In this document: positions 26,528 through 37,174 of the stretch, one piece after another
Layout of the letters: every line of letters begins with the position of its first letter
Position numbering within the stretch: the first letter of the stretch is position 1
The notes under the pieces: generated by a model
What the model saw: the letters and a program-made list of their open reading frames with translations, nothing else
Database searches by the model: none
Told to the model about the DNA's origin: nothing
Program-made: the position numbers and the translations under genes
Assembly (NCBI RefSeq): GCF_002355855.1
Contig: NZ_AP017655.1
Span: 930,001 to 994,000, forward strand
Source: Sphingobium cloacae
GTDB lineage: Bacteria; Pseudomonadota; Alphaproteobacteria; Sphingomonadales; Sphingomonadaceae
Length of the DNA: 64,000 bases
Direction: 5' to 3'

Positions 26528-26542
26528 TTCACAGGTTGTTCA
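26528..26542 (+). promoter_or_regulatory. TTCA-N7-TTCA direct repeat, possible OmpR-family regulator box
   Basis: Two TTCA units (26528-26531 and 26539-26542) are spaced by one helical turn (11 nt), the geometry preferred by tandem OmpR/PhoP-type regulators. The repeat lies 26 bp before the small secreted protein gene that precedes such a regulator. Autoregulation is inferred from position alone. Confidence 0.3.
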
Positions 26543-26567
26543 ATGGCGATGCCCTATGCCATGATCC

Positions 26568-26882
26568 ATGATGATGAACAGGAAAAGCCTGATCGCCACG
26601 CTGGGCGCGTTGAGCGTCCTCATGGCCATGACGCCGGCGGCCGACGCGGGCAACCGGCGCGACGAGCAGGATGCGGCGCGGCGGGCCATGCTGGACGGGC
26701 AGGTCATGCCCTTTTCCATGATAAAGCGCCGTGTGGACGCCGCCGTGGGCGACGCGACCTATCTGGGGAGCGAGTTCAATCCCTCCTCCAATCGCTATCG
26801 CCTGAAATATGTGAAGAACGGCAAGGTGGTATGGGTTGATGCGGACGGCCGCACAGGCGATATAACGGGCTGGGCGCGCTAA
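26568..26882 (+). CDS. Small secreted PepSY-like protein
   Basis: The 104-residue protein has a signal peptide (KSLIATLGALSVLMAMTPAA, cleavage near ADA|G). The mature part (MIKRRVDAAVGDATYLGSEF, YRLKYVKNGKVVWVDADGRT) looks like a single PepSY-type alpha/beta unit. Three ATGs in a row open the frame; I use the first. It precedes an OmpR-type regulator and its kinase by 40 bp, an arrangement common for periplasmic PepSY modulators of PhoPQ-like systems. A sensor-modulating role is inference. Confidence 0.75.
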   Translation: MMMNRKSLIATLGALSVLMAMTPAADAGNRRDEQDAARRAMLDGQVMPFSMIKRRVDAAVGDATYLGSEFNPSSNRYRLKYVKNGKVVWVDADGRTGDITGWAR

Positions 26883-26922
26883 GGCGTCCATCACGGAAAC
26901 ATCGAAACAAGAACGGGGCCAT

Positions 26923-27585
26923 ATGCGTCTGCTGATCGTCGAGGATGAACCCAGCCTGGGGCAGCAGCTCCGCAACACGCTGGAGGGCGCGGGCTATGCC
27001 GTCGATCTGGCCGACGATGGCGAGGACGGGCATTTCCTCGGCTCGACGGAAAATTACGATGCGGTGGTGCTGGACCTGGGCCTGCCGACCATCGACGGGC
27101 TGACGGTGCTGGACCGCTGGCGCAAGGAAGGCCGCGGCTTTCCGGTGCTGGTGCTCACCGCGCGCGACAGCTGGTCGGACAAGGTGGCGGGCCTCGATGC
27201 GGGCGCGGACGACTATCTCGCCAAGCCGTTCCAGAGCGAGGAACTGATCGCCCGCCTGCGCGCGCTCATCCGCCGCGCTTCGGGCAATGCGTCGAGCGAA
27301 CTGACGGCGGGCGACGTGCGGCTCGATACGCGATCGGGCAAGGTCACGCTGAAGGGCGAGCCGGTGAAACTCACCGCGCAGGAATATAAGCTCCTGTCCT
27401 ACCTGCTCCACCACAAGGGCAAGGTGGTGAGCCGCACGGAACTGATCGAGCATATTTACGATCAGGATTTCGACCGCGATTCCAATACCATCGAAGTGTT
27501 CGTGACGCGCATCCGCAAGAAGCTTGGCGCGGACGTCATCACCACCATCCGGGGCCTTGGCTACAGCCTGGACGAGCCGGCCTGA
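26923..27585 (+). CDS. OmpR/PhoP-type response regulator
   Basis: The 220-residue regulator has a receiver domain (1-115; acidic pocket E7/D8, phospho-acceptor D51 in VVLDLGLP, T79 and K101 in LAKPF). A winged-helix DNA-binding domain follows at about 125-218 (LTAQEYKLLSYLLHH, SNTIEVFVTRIRKKL, TIRGLGYSL). It closely resembles PhoP-like regulators of alphaproteobacteria. The partner kinase starts 80 bp downstream. Together with the PepSY-like protein it forms a likely envelope-sensing unit. Confidence 0.92.
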   Translation: MRLLIVEDEPSLGQQLRNTLEGAGYAVDLADDGEDGHFLGSTENYDAVVLDLGLPTIDGLTVLDRWRKEGRGFPVLVLTARDSWSDKVAGLDAGADDYLAKPFQSEELIARLRALIRRASGNASSELTAGDVRLDTRSGKVTLKGEPVKLTAQEYKLLSYLLHHKGKVVSRTELIEHIYDQDFDRDSNTIEVFVTRIRKKLGADVITTIRGLGYSLDEPA

Positions 27586-27664
27586 CCCCTCCCCCTCGCC
27601 GTTCACCCTCGCGAAGTCGATGGACGGGCCAGGGGCGCATCATGTCGGCTTCGCGTGAACGGGG

Positions 27665-29026
27665 ATGATGGAAAGCAACCCGCCCTCGACAGTGCGTTCC
27701 ACGGGATCGCTCCGCCGCCGCATGATCGGCGTCGCGGCGCTGTGGATCAGCGTCCTGCTGCTGGGCGGGGGCATCGCGCTGGACCGGGTGCTGTCGGACG
27801 CGATCACCCGCAATTTCGACGATGGCCTCAACTATGTGCTGACCGCGATGATCGCATCGGCGGAAATCGGCCCGGACGGCGAAGTGCTGTTCAACCGCCC
27901 GCTGGCCGACCAGCGTTTCCTCGAACCCAATAGCGGCCTTTATTATCAGATCAGCGCCAGGGGACATGAAGACTGGCGGTCCCGTTCCCTCTGGGACCGC
28001 GCCCTCAAGGTGCCGGAGGGGCACTCCGACCAGAATTTCCACACCTATGACAGCAAGCAGTTTCCGGGCGAGGATCTGCGGATCATGGAACGGACGGTCA
28101 TCCTGCCGGGGTCGAACACCCGCTGGATGTTCATGGTGGCGGCCGCCCGCGAAGGGCTGGACGCGCAGATTCACACATTGCGGTCCAAGCTGTTCCAGAG
28201 CTTTGCCCTGCTGGCCATCGGGCTGATGGTCCTGACGGCCCTCCAGACCATCTACGGCCTGCACCGCCTGCGGGTGATCCGGCATGAAATCATCCGGATG
28301 CGCGCGGGGGAGAAGAATCGCGTCACCGAACCCATGCCGGTCGAAGTGCTGCCGATGGTGGAGGAATTGAACGCGTTGCTCGCCCATAATGAGCGGCAGG
28401 CGGAGGAGGCCCGCACCCATGCCGGCAACCTCGCCCATGCGCTCAAGACGCCGCTGACGGTCATCATGAACGCGGCGACGGCGCGGTCGCCCGACCTGGG
28501 CGACACCGTGATTCGCGAAGCGACGACGATGCGGCGGCAGGTGGATCACCATCTCGCCCGCGCGCGCGCAGTGGGACGGCGCGGGGCGGCGCAGAGCCGC
28601 GCGGACGTCTGGACCAGCCTGGAGGCCGTGGAAAGGGCTGTCCGCCGTCTCTATCCCGACACGCGCATCGACATGAGCGGCGACAAGACCGCCGCTGTCC
28701 GCGTGGAGCGGCAGGATTTGGACGAGATGCTCGGCAACCTCGTCGAAAATGCCGCGAAATATGGCGGAGGCAGCGTTTTCGCGACGGTCGAGAAAAAGGG
28801 GAATATGGTCGAAATACTGGTGGAAGACGACGGCGCGGGCATCCCGGAAGCCGATCGCATCCGCATTTTCGACCGGGGCGTGCGGCTCGATTCCGGCAAG
28901 CCCGGCACCGGCCTCGGCCTCGCCATCGTGCGCGACGTGGCCGAAATCTACGGCGGGTCCGTCGCCATGGAAGAGAGCGAGGATCTGGGCGGCACGCTCG
29001 TCCGTCTGCGGCTTCCAGCGAGCTGA
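27665..29026 (+). CDS. PhoQ-like sensor histidine kinase
   Basis: The 453-residue membrane kinase has a first transmembrane helix at about 21-45, a periplasmic sensor of about 135 residues and a second helix at about 180-200. A HAMP-like linker, the phospho-acceptor motif NLAHALKTPLT and a HATPase_c domain (NLVENAAKYG, DDGAGI, GTGLGLAIV) follow. The periplasmic part includes the SGLYYQIS and SRSLWD segments seen in PhoQ-like kinases. The last base of its TGA is the first base of the DUF454 ATG, so the downstream gene is translationally coupled. Confidence 0.9.
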   Translation: MMESNPPSTVRSTGSLRRRMIGVAALWISVLLLGGGIALDRVLSDAITRNFDDGLNYVLTAMIASAEIGPDGEVLFNRPLADQRFLEPNSGLYYQISARGHEDWRSRSLWDRALKVPEGHSDQNFHTYDSKQFPGEDLRIMERTVILPGSNTRWMFMVAAAREGLDAQIHTLRSKLFQSFALLAIGLMVLTALQTIYGLHRLRVIRHEIIRMRAGEKNRVTEPMPVEVLPMVEELNALLAHNERQAEEARTHAGNLAHALKTPLTVIMNAATARSPDLGDTVIREATTMRRQVDHHLARARAVGRRGAAQSRADVWTSLEAVERAVRRLYPDTRIDMSGDKTAAVRVERQDLDEMLGNLVENAAKYGGGSVFATVEKKGNMVEILVEDDGAGIPEADRIRIFDRGVRLDSGKPGTGLGLAIVRDVAEIYGGSVAMEESEDLGGTLVRLRLPAS

Positions 29027-29379
29027 TGCGCCGGACTTTCTATCTTCTGGCGGGATTCCTGTCGTTGGGGCTTGGGGCCATCGGGGCCTTCCTGCCCCTG
29101 CTGCCCACCGTCCCGTTCATGATCCTCGCCGCCTTCTGTTTCGCGCGATCCAGCCCGGCGCTGGAGGCGCGCCTGCTCGATCATCGTCATTTCGGCCCGC
29201 ACATCCGGCGCTGGCGCGAACGGGGCGCGATCAGCCGCCGGGGGAAGAAGGCCGCACTGGCCGCTTTTGCGTTCAGCGTGATATTGGCGCTGATCTTTTC
29301 GCCCTTTCCCTGGTTCCTCGTGCCGGTCGCCGCCGCCCTGATCGGCGGCACATGGATATGGACGAGGCCCGAAGCCTAG
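29026..29379 (+). CDS. DUF454 (YbaN-like) inner-membrane protein
   Basis: The 117-residue protein has three to four hydrophobic segments. The hallmark of the family is FLSLGLGAIGAFLPLLPTVP followed by FMILAAFCFARSSP. YbaN/DUF454 proteins are small inner-membrane proteins of unknown function. The start overlaps the kinase stop by one base, so it is probably the fourth gene of the two-component operon. It is convergent with phaZ (7 bp). Confidence 0.85.
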   Translation: MRRTFYLLAGFLSLGLGAIGAFLPLLPTVPFMILAAFCFARSSPALEARLLDHRHFGPHIRRWRERGAISRRGKKAALAAFAFSVILALIFSPFPWFLVPVAAALIGGTWIWTRPEA

Positions 29380-29386
29380 GACGCGC

Positions 29387-30610
29387 TCAGTTCATCGCCA
29401 GGATCATGTTCCGTACCTGGGGATAGACCAGCTTTTCCCATTTGCTGCCGGAAAAGACGCCATAATGGCCGACGCCGGGTTGAAGATGATGGCGCTTGAG
29501 ATGAGGCGGAAGCCCCGTGCAAAGGCCGTGCGCGGCCGAGGTCTGGCCGATGCCGCAGACATCGTCCCTCTCCCCTTCCACCGTCAGCAGCGCCGTCTTG
29601 CGGATGGCGCCGGGATCGACCAGCCGGTCGCGGTGCATCAACTCGCCCTTCGCCAGCAGGGTCCGCTGAAACACCCGGTCGACGGTTTCGAGGTAGAATT
29701 CCTTCGTCATGTCGAGGACCGCGAAATACTCCTCGTAGAAATCCTTGATATGCTGGGCTTCGTCATCCTTCCCGTCGGCAAGGAGTTGATAGAGTTCGCG
29801 ATGCTGCGCGCCATGCCGCCCGAGGTTCATCGAAACGAAGGCCGAAAGCTGGAGGAAGCCCGGATAGACCTCCCGCCCGCGCCCCGCGAAACGGAAGGGC
29901 ACGACGGAAATCAGGTTGCGCTCGAACCAGTCGATCGGCTTGTCCTGCGCCAGATCGTTGACCGCCGTGGGTTCGGCGCGCGTATCGATGGGTCCGGCCA
30001 TCAATGTCATGGAACGCGGCGTGGCGGGGTCCTTGTCCTCGGACATGAGCGCCACCGCCGCCAGCGCGGGGACGCAAGGCTGGCATACGGACAGCAGATG
30101 CCCGCCGGGACCGAGTTCCTGAAAAAAGCCGATCACATAATCGACATAATCGTCGAAACCGAACGTCCCCGCGCTGAGCGGCACGTCACGCGCATTCTTC
30201 CAGTCCGTGATATAAACGTCGTGATCCCGCAACAGCGTGGTGATCGTGCTGCGCAGCAGCGTGGAAAAATGACCCGACATCGGCGCGACCACGAGCACCC
30301 TTGGCTGGGGTGTCGACACATCGTCCTTGGCGAAGTGCAGGAGGTCGCCAAAGGGCATCTCCAGCACGATTTCCTCTCTCACGGCCATTTCGGCGTTGCC
30401 GGCAATCACCGTTTCGATGCCGTAAGAAGGACGCTTATGGGTGAGTTTGGCGCCTTCGAACACATCCATCAGGGCGAAAAGACGCCGCGGCCCCGGCAGG
30501 TCGGCAAAGGAACCCAGACTGTCCTTCATGCCAAGCGCCAGCCTCGCGCCCCAGCGCGAAGGAGCCAGCATATCATTCCAGGCCTGATAGCCCGCATAGA
30601 GCATTTGCAT
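29387..30610 (-). CDS. phaZ: Intracellular polyhydroxyalkanoate depolymerase
   Basis: The 407-residue protein opens with MLYAGYQAWNDMLAPSRWGA and has the alpha/beta-hydrolase core of the PhaZ (PHB_depo_C) family. The nucleophile elbow is SVCQPCVPAL, with Cys in place of Ser as in intracellular PHB depolymerases. GVGHYGVFSGSKW carries the catalytic His. It degrades storage PHB to 3-hydroxybutyrate oligomers. No phaC or phasin gene is adjacent. A TGC-N3-GCA palindrome lies 69 bp upstream of its start. Confidence 0.9.
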   Translation of the reverse strand: MQMLYAGYQAWNDMLAPSRWGARLALGMKDSLGSFADLPGPRRLFALMDVFEGAKLTHKRPSYGIETVIAGNAEMAVREEIVLEMPFGDLLHFAKDDVSTPQPRVLVVAPMSGHFSTLLRSTITTLLRDHDVYITDWKNARDVPLSAGTFGFDDYVDYVIGFFQELGPGGHLLSVCQPCVPALAAVALMSEDKDPATPRSMTLMAGPIDTRAEPTAVNDLAQDKPIDWFERNLISVVPFRFAGRGREVYPGFLQLSAFVSMNLGRHGAQHRELYQLLADGKDDEAQHIKDFYEEYFAVLDMTKEFYLETVDRVFQRTLLAKGELMHRDRLVDPGAIRKTALLTVEGERDDVCGIGQTSAAHGLCTGLPPHLKRHHLQPGVGHYGVFSGSKWEKLVYPQVRNMILAMN

Positions 30611-30678
30611 CGTTCCTACCGCGCCTTTTTCATGTCCACGTCGATTCCGCCTTGCCAGAAAGACGTTTCGAGCGCTTC

Positions 30679-30695
30679 ATGATGCACTGCATCAT
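30679..30695. promoter_or_regulatory. 17-nt palindrome with TGC-N3-GCA core (possible PhaR operator)
   Basis: ATGATGCA-C-TGCATCAT is a perfect odd palindrome placed between the divergent phaZ (start 30610) and GST (start 30732) genes. The inner TGCACTGCA matches the TGC-N3-GCA core I recall for PhaR, the PHB-responsive repressor of alphaproteobacteria. The match and position support a shared operator, but PhaR is not encoded here and the link is inference. Confidence 0.5.
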
Positions 30696-30731
30696 AACCG
30701 ATTGGAAGCCTTTCTCCATGGAGAAAACGTC

Positions 30732-31388
30732 ATGGCGGTCGCGGAACTTACCCTGTCGAGCAAAAATTACTCATCCTGGTCGTTGCGCGGATGGCTGCTC
30801 TGCCGTCTCGCGGGCCTGACGATCACCGAACGGCCGATCGCCCTCGACGATCCGGAAAACAGGGCGGAACTGCTTCTGCTCTCGCCATCGGTGCTGGTCC
30901 CGCGGCTCACCCATGAAGGGGCCAGCGTGTGGGACACGCTGGCCATAGCGGAATATCTGCATGAGCTTTATCCGCAGGCCGGACTCTATCCCGCCGACCG
31001 GATCGCCCGCGCCCATTGCCGGTCGGTTTCAGGAGAAATTCATTCCGGCTTTTCCAACCTCCGCTCCGCGCTGCCGATGAACCTGAAAGTGCGGCATGAT
31101 AAATTCCCGGTCTTCCCGGGCGCCAGGCCGGACATTGAGCGAATCGAAGCCCTATGGACTGACTGTCTCGACCGCTATGGCGGACCCTGGCTGTTCGGAC
31201 AGAAGCCGACCGTCGCCGACGCCATGTTCGCGCCGGTGGCCGAGCGTTTCCTGACCTACGCCGTGCCGCTCTCGCCTGTTTCGGCCGCCTATTGCCGCAC
31301 CGTCAACGGCTGGGGTCCGATGCGCGAATGGATCGACGATGCGCGGCGGGAGCCGGATGAAGTCGAAGAACTGGAATATGAGTTCTAG
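30732..31388 (+). CDS. Glutathione S-transferase family protein
   Basis: I choose ATG 30732 (218 residues), after GGAGAAAACGTC. The frame is open 10 codons earlier. The N-terminal thioredoxin fold shows LSSKNYSSWSLRGWLLCRLA, with a catalytic Ser as in zeta/beta-like GSTs, then VLVPRLTHEGASVWDTLAIAE (cis-Pro loop and glutathione-binding SD/T region). The helical domain contains PWLFGQKPTVADAMFAPV. It is cytosolic, with unknown electrophile. It is divergent from phaZ and may share the palindromic control region. Confidence 0.85.
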   Translation: MAVAELTLSSKNYSSWSLRGWLLCRLAGLTITERPIALDDPENRAELLLLSPSVLVPRLTHEGASVWDTLAIAEYLHELYPQAGLYPADRIARAHCRSVSGEIHSGFSNLRSALPMNLKVRHDKFPVFPGARPDIERIEALWTDCLDRYGGPWLFGQKPTVADAMFAPVAERFLTYAVPLSPVSAAYCRTVNGWGPMREWIDDARREPDEVEELEYEF

Positions 31389-31420
31389 GGCGGATCGGCA
31401 TTCCTATCACGCCGTGAAGA

Positions 31421-31465
31421 AAATGGCGGTTTTCCGCGATCCTATACGCAAAAAAGGCGCCATTT
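31421..31465. terminator. Candidate bidirectional hairpin between convergent genes
   Basis: AAATGGCG (31421-31428) pairs with CGCCATTT (31458-31465) over a 29-nt loop that itself holds GCGGTTTTCCGC. The hairpin lies in the 106-bp gap between the convergent GST and amidotransferase genes. A role in termination is plausible but weak. Confidence 0.3.
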
Positions 31466-31494
31466 GCAGGCCGTCAGGTTTGAATGTCGATCTT

Positions 31495-32199
31495 TCAGAC
31501 TTGCCGGATATTCCCCAGCCATTCAGCGATCATCGCTCGGCCCGCCGCCACGGCATTCGCCCCATGCCGGTCATGATCCTCGCGTAACGCAATGCCGCAT
31601 TGTCCCGCGATGCCAAGATCGGCCCAGAAATGAGTCAGCCATTCCTCGAACCGGGCATCTTCCCCCATCTCCGCGTGGAACTGCAACGCCAGCAGATTGG
31701 CTCCGCGCCGGAATGCCTGATGGGCATAATGCCGGGTCGAGGCCAGCAGTTCCACGCCCCAGGGCAGGTCGAACGTATCGCTATGCCAATGCAGCACCGG
31801 CACCTCCTCCAGATGACGCAGCGGAGAATCCATGCCCGCACCGTTCAGCGCAATGGGTGAGAATCCGAGTTCCATCGTCCCGCCGGGATAAACCTGCGCG
31901 CCCAGCGCCGCGGCCATCATCTGACTGCCCAGGCAAACGCCCAATGTCGGCCGGTCGCGTTCCAGCCTTTGGGCCAGCTTGGCGATCTGCACGGGAATCC
32001 AGGGATGCGCGTCCTGTTCGTAAACGCCCATCGGCCCGCCCATCATGATGAGCAGTTCGGGCTCGCAAAGGTCGACCCCGGCAAAGTCGGGATTGGCCAC
32101 GTCCACCCGCTCTATATGATAGCCCGCCGCCTCGATCGGCTGAAGATAACCTGCCGCTCCTTCGCGCGGCACATGACGGACGATCAGCGCTTTCTTCAT
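31495..32199 (-). CDS. Class I glutamine amidotransferase (GMP synthase-like)
   Basis: The 234-residue stand-alone amidotransferase has MMGGPMGVYEQDAHPWIPVQ, the nucleophile elbow GVCLGSQMMAAALGA, HWHSDTFDLP and the catalytic LQFHAEM histidine/glutamate. Such proteins are often annotated as GMP synthase-like, but there is no synthetase domain. Related enzymes act on gamma-glutamyl compounds or as glutaminases for unknown acceptors. It is convergent with the GST gene. Confidence 0.85.
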   Translation of the reverse strand: MKKALIVRHVPREGAAGYLQPIEAAGYHIERVDVANPDFAGVDLCEPELLIMMGGPMGVYEQDAHPWIPVQIAKLAQRLERDRPTLGVCLGSQMMAAALGAQVYPGGTMELGFSPIALNGAGMDSPLRHLEEVPVLHWHSDTFDLPWGVELLASTRHYAHQAFRRGANLLALQFHAEMGEDARFEEWLTHFWADLGIAGQCGIALREDHDRHGANAVAAGRAMIAEWLGNIRQV

Positions 32200-32306
32200 C
32201 GCCGGTTTGCATAAGCGGAGAGAAGGGCGATTGGCTACAGAGCCAATCTTGTGCGGGCCAAAATCCTGCTATCGGCGCGTTGGTCGGCCGAAACACGCTT
32301 GCCAGG

Positions 32307-32339
32307 AAAAAAGGCCCTCTCCAGCGGGAAAGGGCCTTT
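32307..32339 (-). terminator. Rho-independent terminator of acnA
   Basis: Read on the minus strand, AAAGGCCCT (32339-32331) pairs with AGGGCCTTT (32318-32310) over a 12-nt loop, and the stem runs into a T6 tract. It starts 21 nt after the acnA stop and is a textbook intrinsic terminator. Confidence 0.88.
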
Positions 32340-32360
32340 CCATCTCAATCCCGGTCGCGG

Positions 32361-35030
<2,670 letters not shown>

Positions 35031-35270
35031 GAGTCGTGCGTCTCCTCGCAAGTGCCCCGGCCATGGGGCGGGAGGATGACGCGATTCCACCAGAGGCTCG
35101 CCAATCAACGGCAAGGCCAGGGATGCGCCCCAACCGGATGGCCGAAGCGGGTATGTCCCGATGTTGCAGCGCCATAGCGCCTGTCGCCCCGGAGTCAAAT
35201 GGACAAAGCGCGAAACCGCCCGCTGGCAGCAATTCCCGGCATGATCGATGAGGAATAGCGGACGTTGGAG

Positions 35271-35295
35271 GGAACTTCATCGCCCGCGAGCCGTT
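35271..35295 (+). promoter_or_regulatory. EcfG-type general stress promoter (GGAAC-N16-CGTT)
   Basis: GGAAC at 35271-35275 and CGTT at 35292-35295 are separated by exactly 16 nt, the consensus of the alphaproteobacterial general stress sigma factor EcfG. The predicted transcript would begin near 35302, about 24 nt upstream of the ATG of the small zinc-ribbon gene at 35326. It faces a second such promoter at 36053. Confidence 0.7.
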
Positions 35296-35325
35296 CCTTT
35301 GGAGCGACGAACGGAGTTCCATGCC

Positions 35326-35574
35326 ATGCCTCAGCCTGCCTGCGCCGCTCTCTCATCCGCTCTCCGGCCGCCCCGCGGCTATGCGCTGCTTTATCATGCC
35401 GGAGAGTCGAACCATTGCCCCGGCTGCGGCCAGCGCCACTGGATCATCGGACGGATGATGGCGCAATGCGCCCGCTGCGAGACGGCCCTTCCACTCGACG
35501 AGGTACATGGCATCGGCTATGCACCGCGCTTCATCAGCGGCCATCAGCCAGGGGGAGCGCCTGCCATTTTCTGA
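35326..35574 (+). CDS. 82-residue zinc-ribbon-like protein
   Basis: ATG 35326 gives an 82-residue protein, GGAG 9 nt upstream. The centre has RGYALLYHAGESNHCPGCGQ followed by HWIIGRMMAQCARCETALPL. The two CxxC pairs fit a small zinc ribbon. The flanks look flexible. The EcfG-type promoter just upstream implies induction in general stress or stationary phase. I do not know a named family. It could be a nucleic-acid-binding or regulatory protein. Confidence 0.7.
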   Translation: MPQPACAALSSALRPPRGYALLYHAGESNHCPGCGQRHWIIGRMMAQCARCETALPLDEVHGIGYAPRFISGHQPGGAPAIF

Positions 35575-35600
35575 GGCGCGCCGCATATCGGGTGGAAGGA

Positions 35601-35804
35601 TCAGGCGGGGGCGACCCCTTCCACCTCGACGATATCCTCGCCGATACGCCAGCCCTTTATCCTGACGCGCTTCTCGACATGATCGACAGGCACGCGCAGC
35701 AGCACCAGCCTGTAAGAGCCGCCCGCATCCCGCTGAAGCAGGAAACCGGCCGAATCCCTCAGCAGGCGGCCGGTTTCATCTACTCCAACGTCGTTCAGGT
35801 CCAT
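35601..35804 (-). CDS. DUF5818-like small protein
   Basis: The 67-residue protein (VDETGRLLRDSAGFLLQRDA, SYRLVLLRVPVDHVEKRVRI, KGWRIGEDIVEVEGV) is all-beta in character. The G-L-x-R-D ... G-x-Y-R-L ... V-R-I-K-G-W-R pattern resembles the small alphaproteobacterial DUF5818 proteins. It follows the DUF1328 gene by 4 nt on the same strand and should share its EcfG-type promoter. Function unknown. Confidence 0.65.
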   Translation of the reverse strand: MDLNDVGVDETGRLLRDSAGFLLQRDAGGSYRLVLLRVPVDHVEKRVRIKGWRIGEDIVEVEGVAPA

Positions 35805-35808
35805 GCGG

Positions 35809-35994
35809 TCAGTCTATGGCGTCCTTGACGCCCCTGCCAGCCATGATGCCAAGCACGAGGAAAATCAGGAACAGGACGATCGCAACGCCGAACAACAGCT
35901 TGGCGATGCCGACAAAGGTGCCGGCCGCGCCGCCAAAGCCCAGCAGGGCAAGCACGGCGGCAATGACGAGCGAGATAAGCGCGAGCTTGATCAT
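35809..35994 (-). CDS. DUF1328 family small membrane protein
   Basis: ATG 35994 gives 61 residues with two transmembrane helices: IKLALISLVIAAVLALLGFG, a short G-rich turn (GAAGTFVGIAKLLF) and VAIVLFLIFLVLGIMAG. This is the YtjA/DUF1328 pattern, frequent in stress-induced gene sets. An in-frame ATG at 36003 is an alternative start. Its promoter region holds a perfect EcfG-type site at 36029-36053. It is the first gene of a two-gene unit with the DUF5818-like gene. Confidence 0.8.
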   Translation of the reverse strand: MIKLALISLVIAAVLALLGFGGAAGTFVGIAKLLFGVAIVLFLIFLVLGIMAGRGVKDAID

Positions 35995-36028
35995 GGACAG
36001 CATCCCTTCAATGACAAGATAGACTCTG

Positions 36029-36053
36029 AACGAGCCACGAAGGGTCTTGTTCC
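36029..36053 (-). promoter_or_regulatory. EcfG-type general stress promoter (GGAAC-N16-CGTT)
   Basis: On the minus strand, GGAAC (36053-36049) and CGTT (36032-36029) are separated by 16 nt. Transcription would start near 36022 and read into the DUF1328 gene (start 35994). Sequence and distance both fit the consensus, and DUF1328-type genes are common members of general stress regulons. Confidence 0.75.
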
Positions 36054-36070
36054 GCCAGGGGATGCCGGGA

Positions 36071-37069
36071 TCAGATCCAGCCTTCCAGCACCTGGTTGGG
36101 GGGCCGGTGCCCATCTGCCCAGCTGCGGATATTGGCGATCACGCGCGCGCCGGTGGCGTCGCGTCCTTCGAACGTCGCCGATCCCATATGGGGCAGGAGA
36201 ACCACGTTGGAGAGCGTCAGCAGGCGCGGGTCGACCGCCGGTTCATGGGTATAGACATCCAGCCCCGCCCCCGCGATCCGCCCTTCGCTGAGCGCCCCGA
36301 TCAGGGCCTGCTCGTCCACGATCTCCGCCCGCGACGTGTTGATGAGATAGGCGTCGGACATGAGCAAGCCGATGCGCCGCGCGTCGATCATGCCCCGGCT
36401 GTCGGTGTTCAGCGGACAGTTGATCGAAACGATATCCGCTGCCGCCAGCAATCCGTCCAGTTCCGGGCACCAGCTTGCCTCCAGTTCCTGTTCGACTTCG
36501 AAGGGCAGGCGATGGCGGTTATGATAGGCGATGGAAAGCCCGAAGGCGCGGGCGCGGCGGGCGACGGCGCGCCCGATTCGGCCCATGCCGATGATGCCCA
36601 GCTTCTTGCCGCCGATACGATGGCCCAGCATTCCCGAAGGACTCCAGCCGCGCCATTCACCCGATCGGACCAGCTTTTCCCCCTCGGCCAGGCGGCGCGG
36701 GACGGACAGGATCAACGCCATCGTCATGTCCGCGGTATCTTCCGTCAGGACGCCAGGCGTATTGGTGACGATGATGCCCTTCCGCCTCGCCGCGCCAAGA
36801 TCGATATGATCGACGCCGCTGCTGAAGCTGGCGATCAGTTGCAGCCGTTCCGGCGCGCCCTCTATCAGCGCGCCGTCGATCTGGTCTCCGATGGTGGGGA
36901 CCAACACGTCGCACTGGGCCATGGCGCGTGCCAAGGCGGGACGGTCCATCGGCACGTCGCCCACATTGAAACCCACGTCGAACAGCTCGCCCATGCGCGC
37001 CTCCACATGGGGAGGCAGGCGACGGGTAAGGATGACACGCGGTTTGGCGGGGCGTGGTTTCTTGGCCAT
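36071..37069 (-). CDS. D-isomer-specific 2-hydroxyacid dehydrogenase (glyoxylate/hydroxypyruvate reductase type)
   Basis: The 332-residue enzyme has the Rossmann motif GIIGMGRIGRAVARRA, the substrate-binding SFSSGVDHIDL, the catalytic Arg in LINTSRAEIVDE, Glu in VYTHEPAVDP and the catalytic His in LLPHMGSATFEGRD. It reduces a 2-oxoacid, probably glyoxylate or hydroxypyruvate, with NAD(P)H in the cytosol. The stop lies 18 bp from the EcfG promoter of the downstream DUF1328 unit. It is divergent from the SH3 gene. Confidence 0.9.
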   Translation of the reverse strand: MAKKPRPAKPRVILTRRLPPHVEARMGELFDVGFNVGDVPMDRPALARAMAQCDVLVPTIGDQIDGALIEGAPERLQLIASFSSGVDHIDLGAARRKGIIVTNTPGVLTEDTADMTMALILSVPRRLAEGEKLVRSGEWRGWSPSGMLGHRIGGKKLGIIGMGRIGRAVARRARAFGLSIAYHNRHRLPFEVEQELEASWCPELDGLLAAADIVSINCPLNTDSRGMIDARRIGLLMSDAYLINTSRAEIVDEQALIGALSEGRIAGAGLDVYTHEPAVDPRLLTLSNVVLLPHMGSATFEGRDATGARVIANIRSWADGHRPPNQVLEGWI

Positions 37070-37174
37070 GGCCCGGCGCTATTCTCCCCCGTCCCCCCGG
37101 TCAAGACAGCAGTTGTCGCAACCCTGGACGAAGCGCTATGGTGGCGATCTGACGTTGAGGGATCGGGTCCGGGA

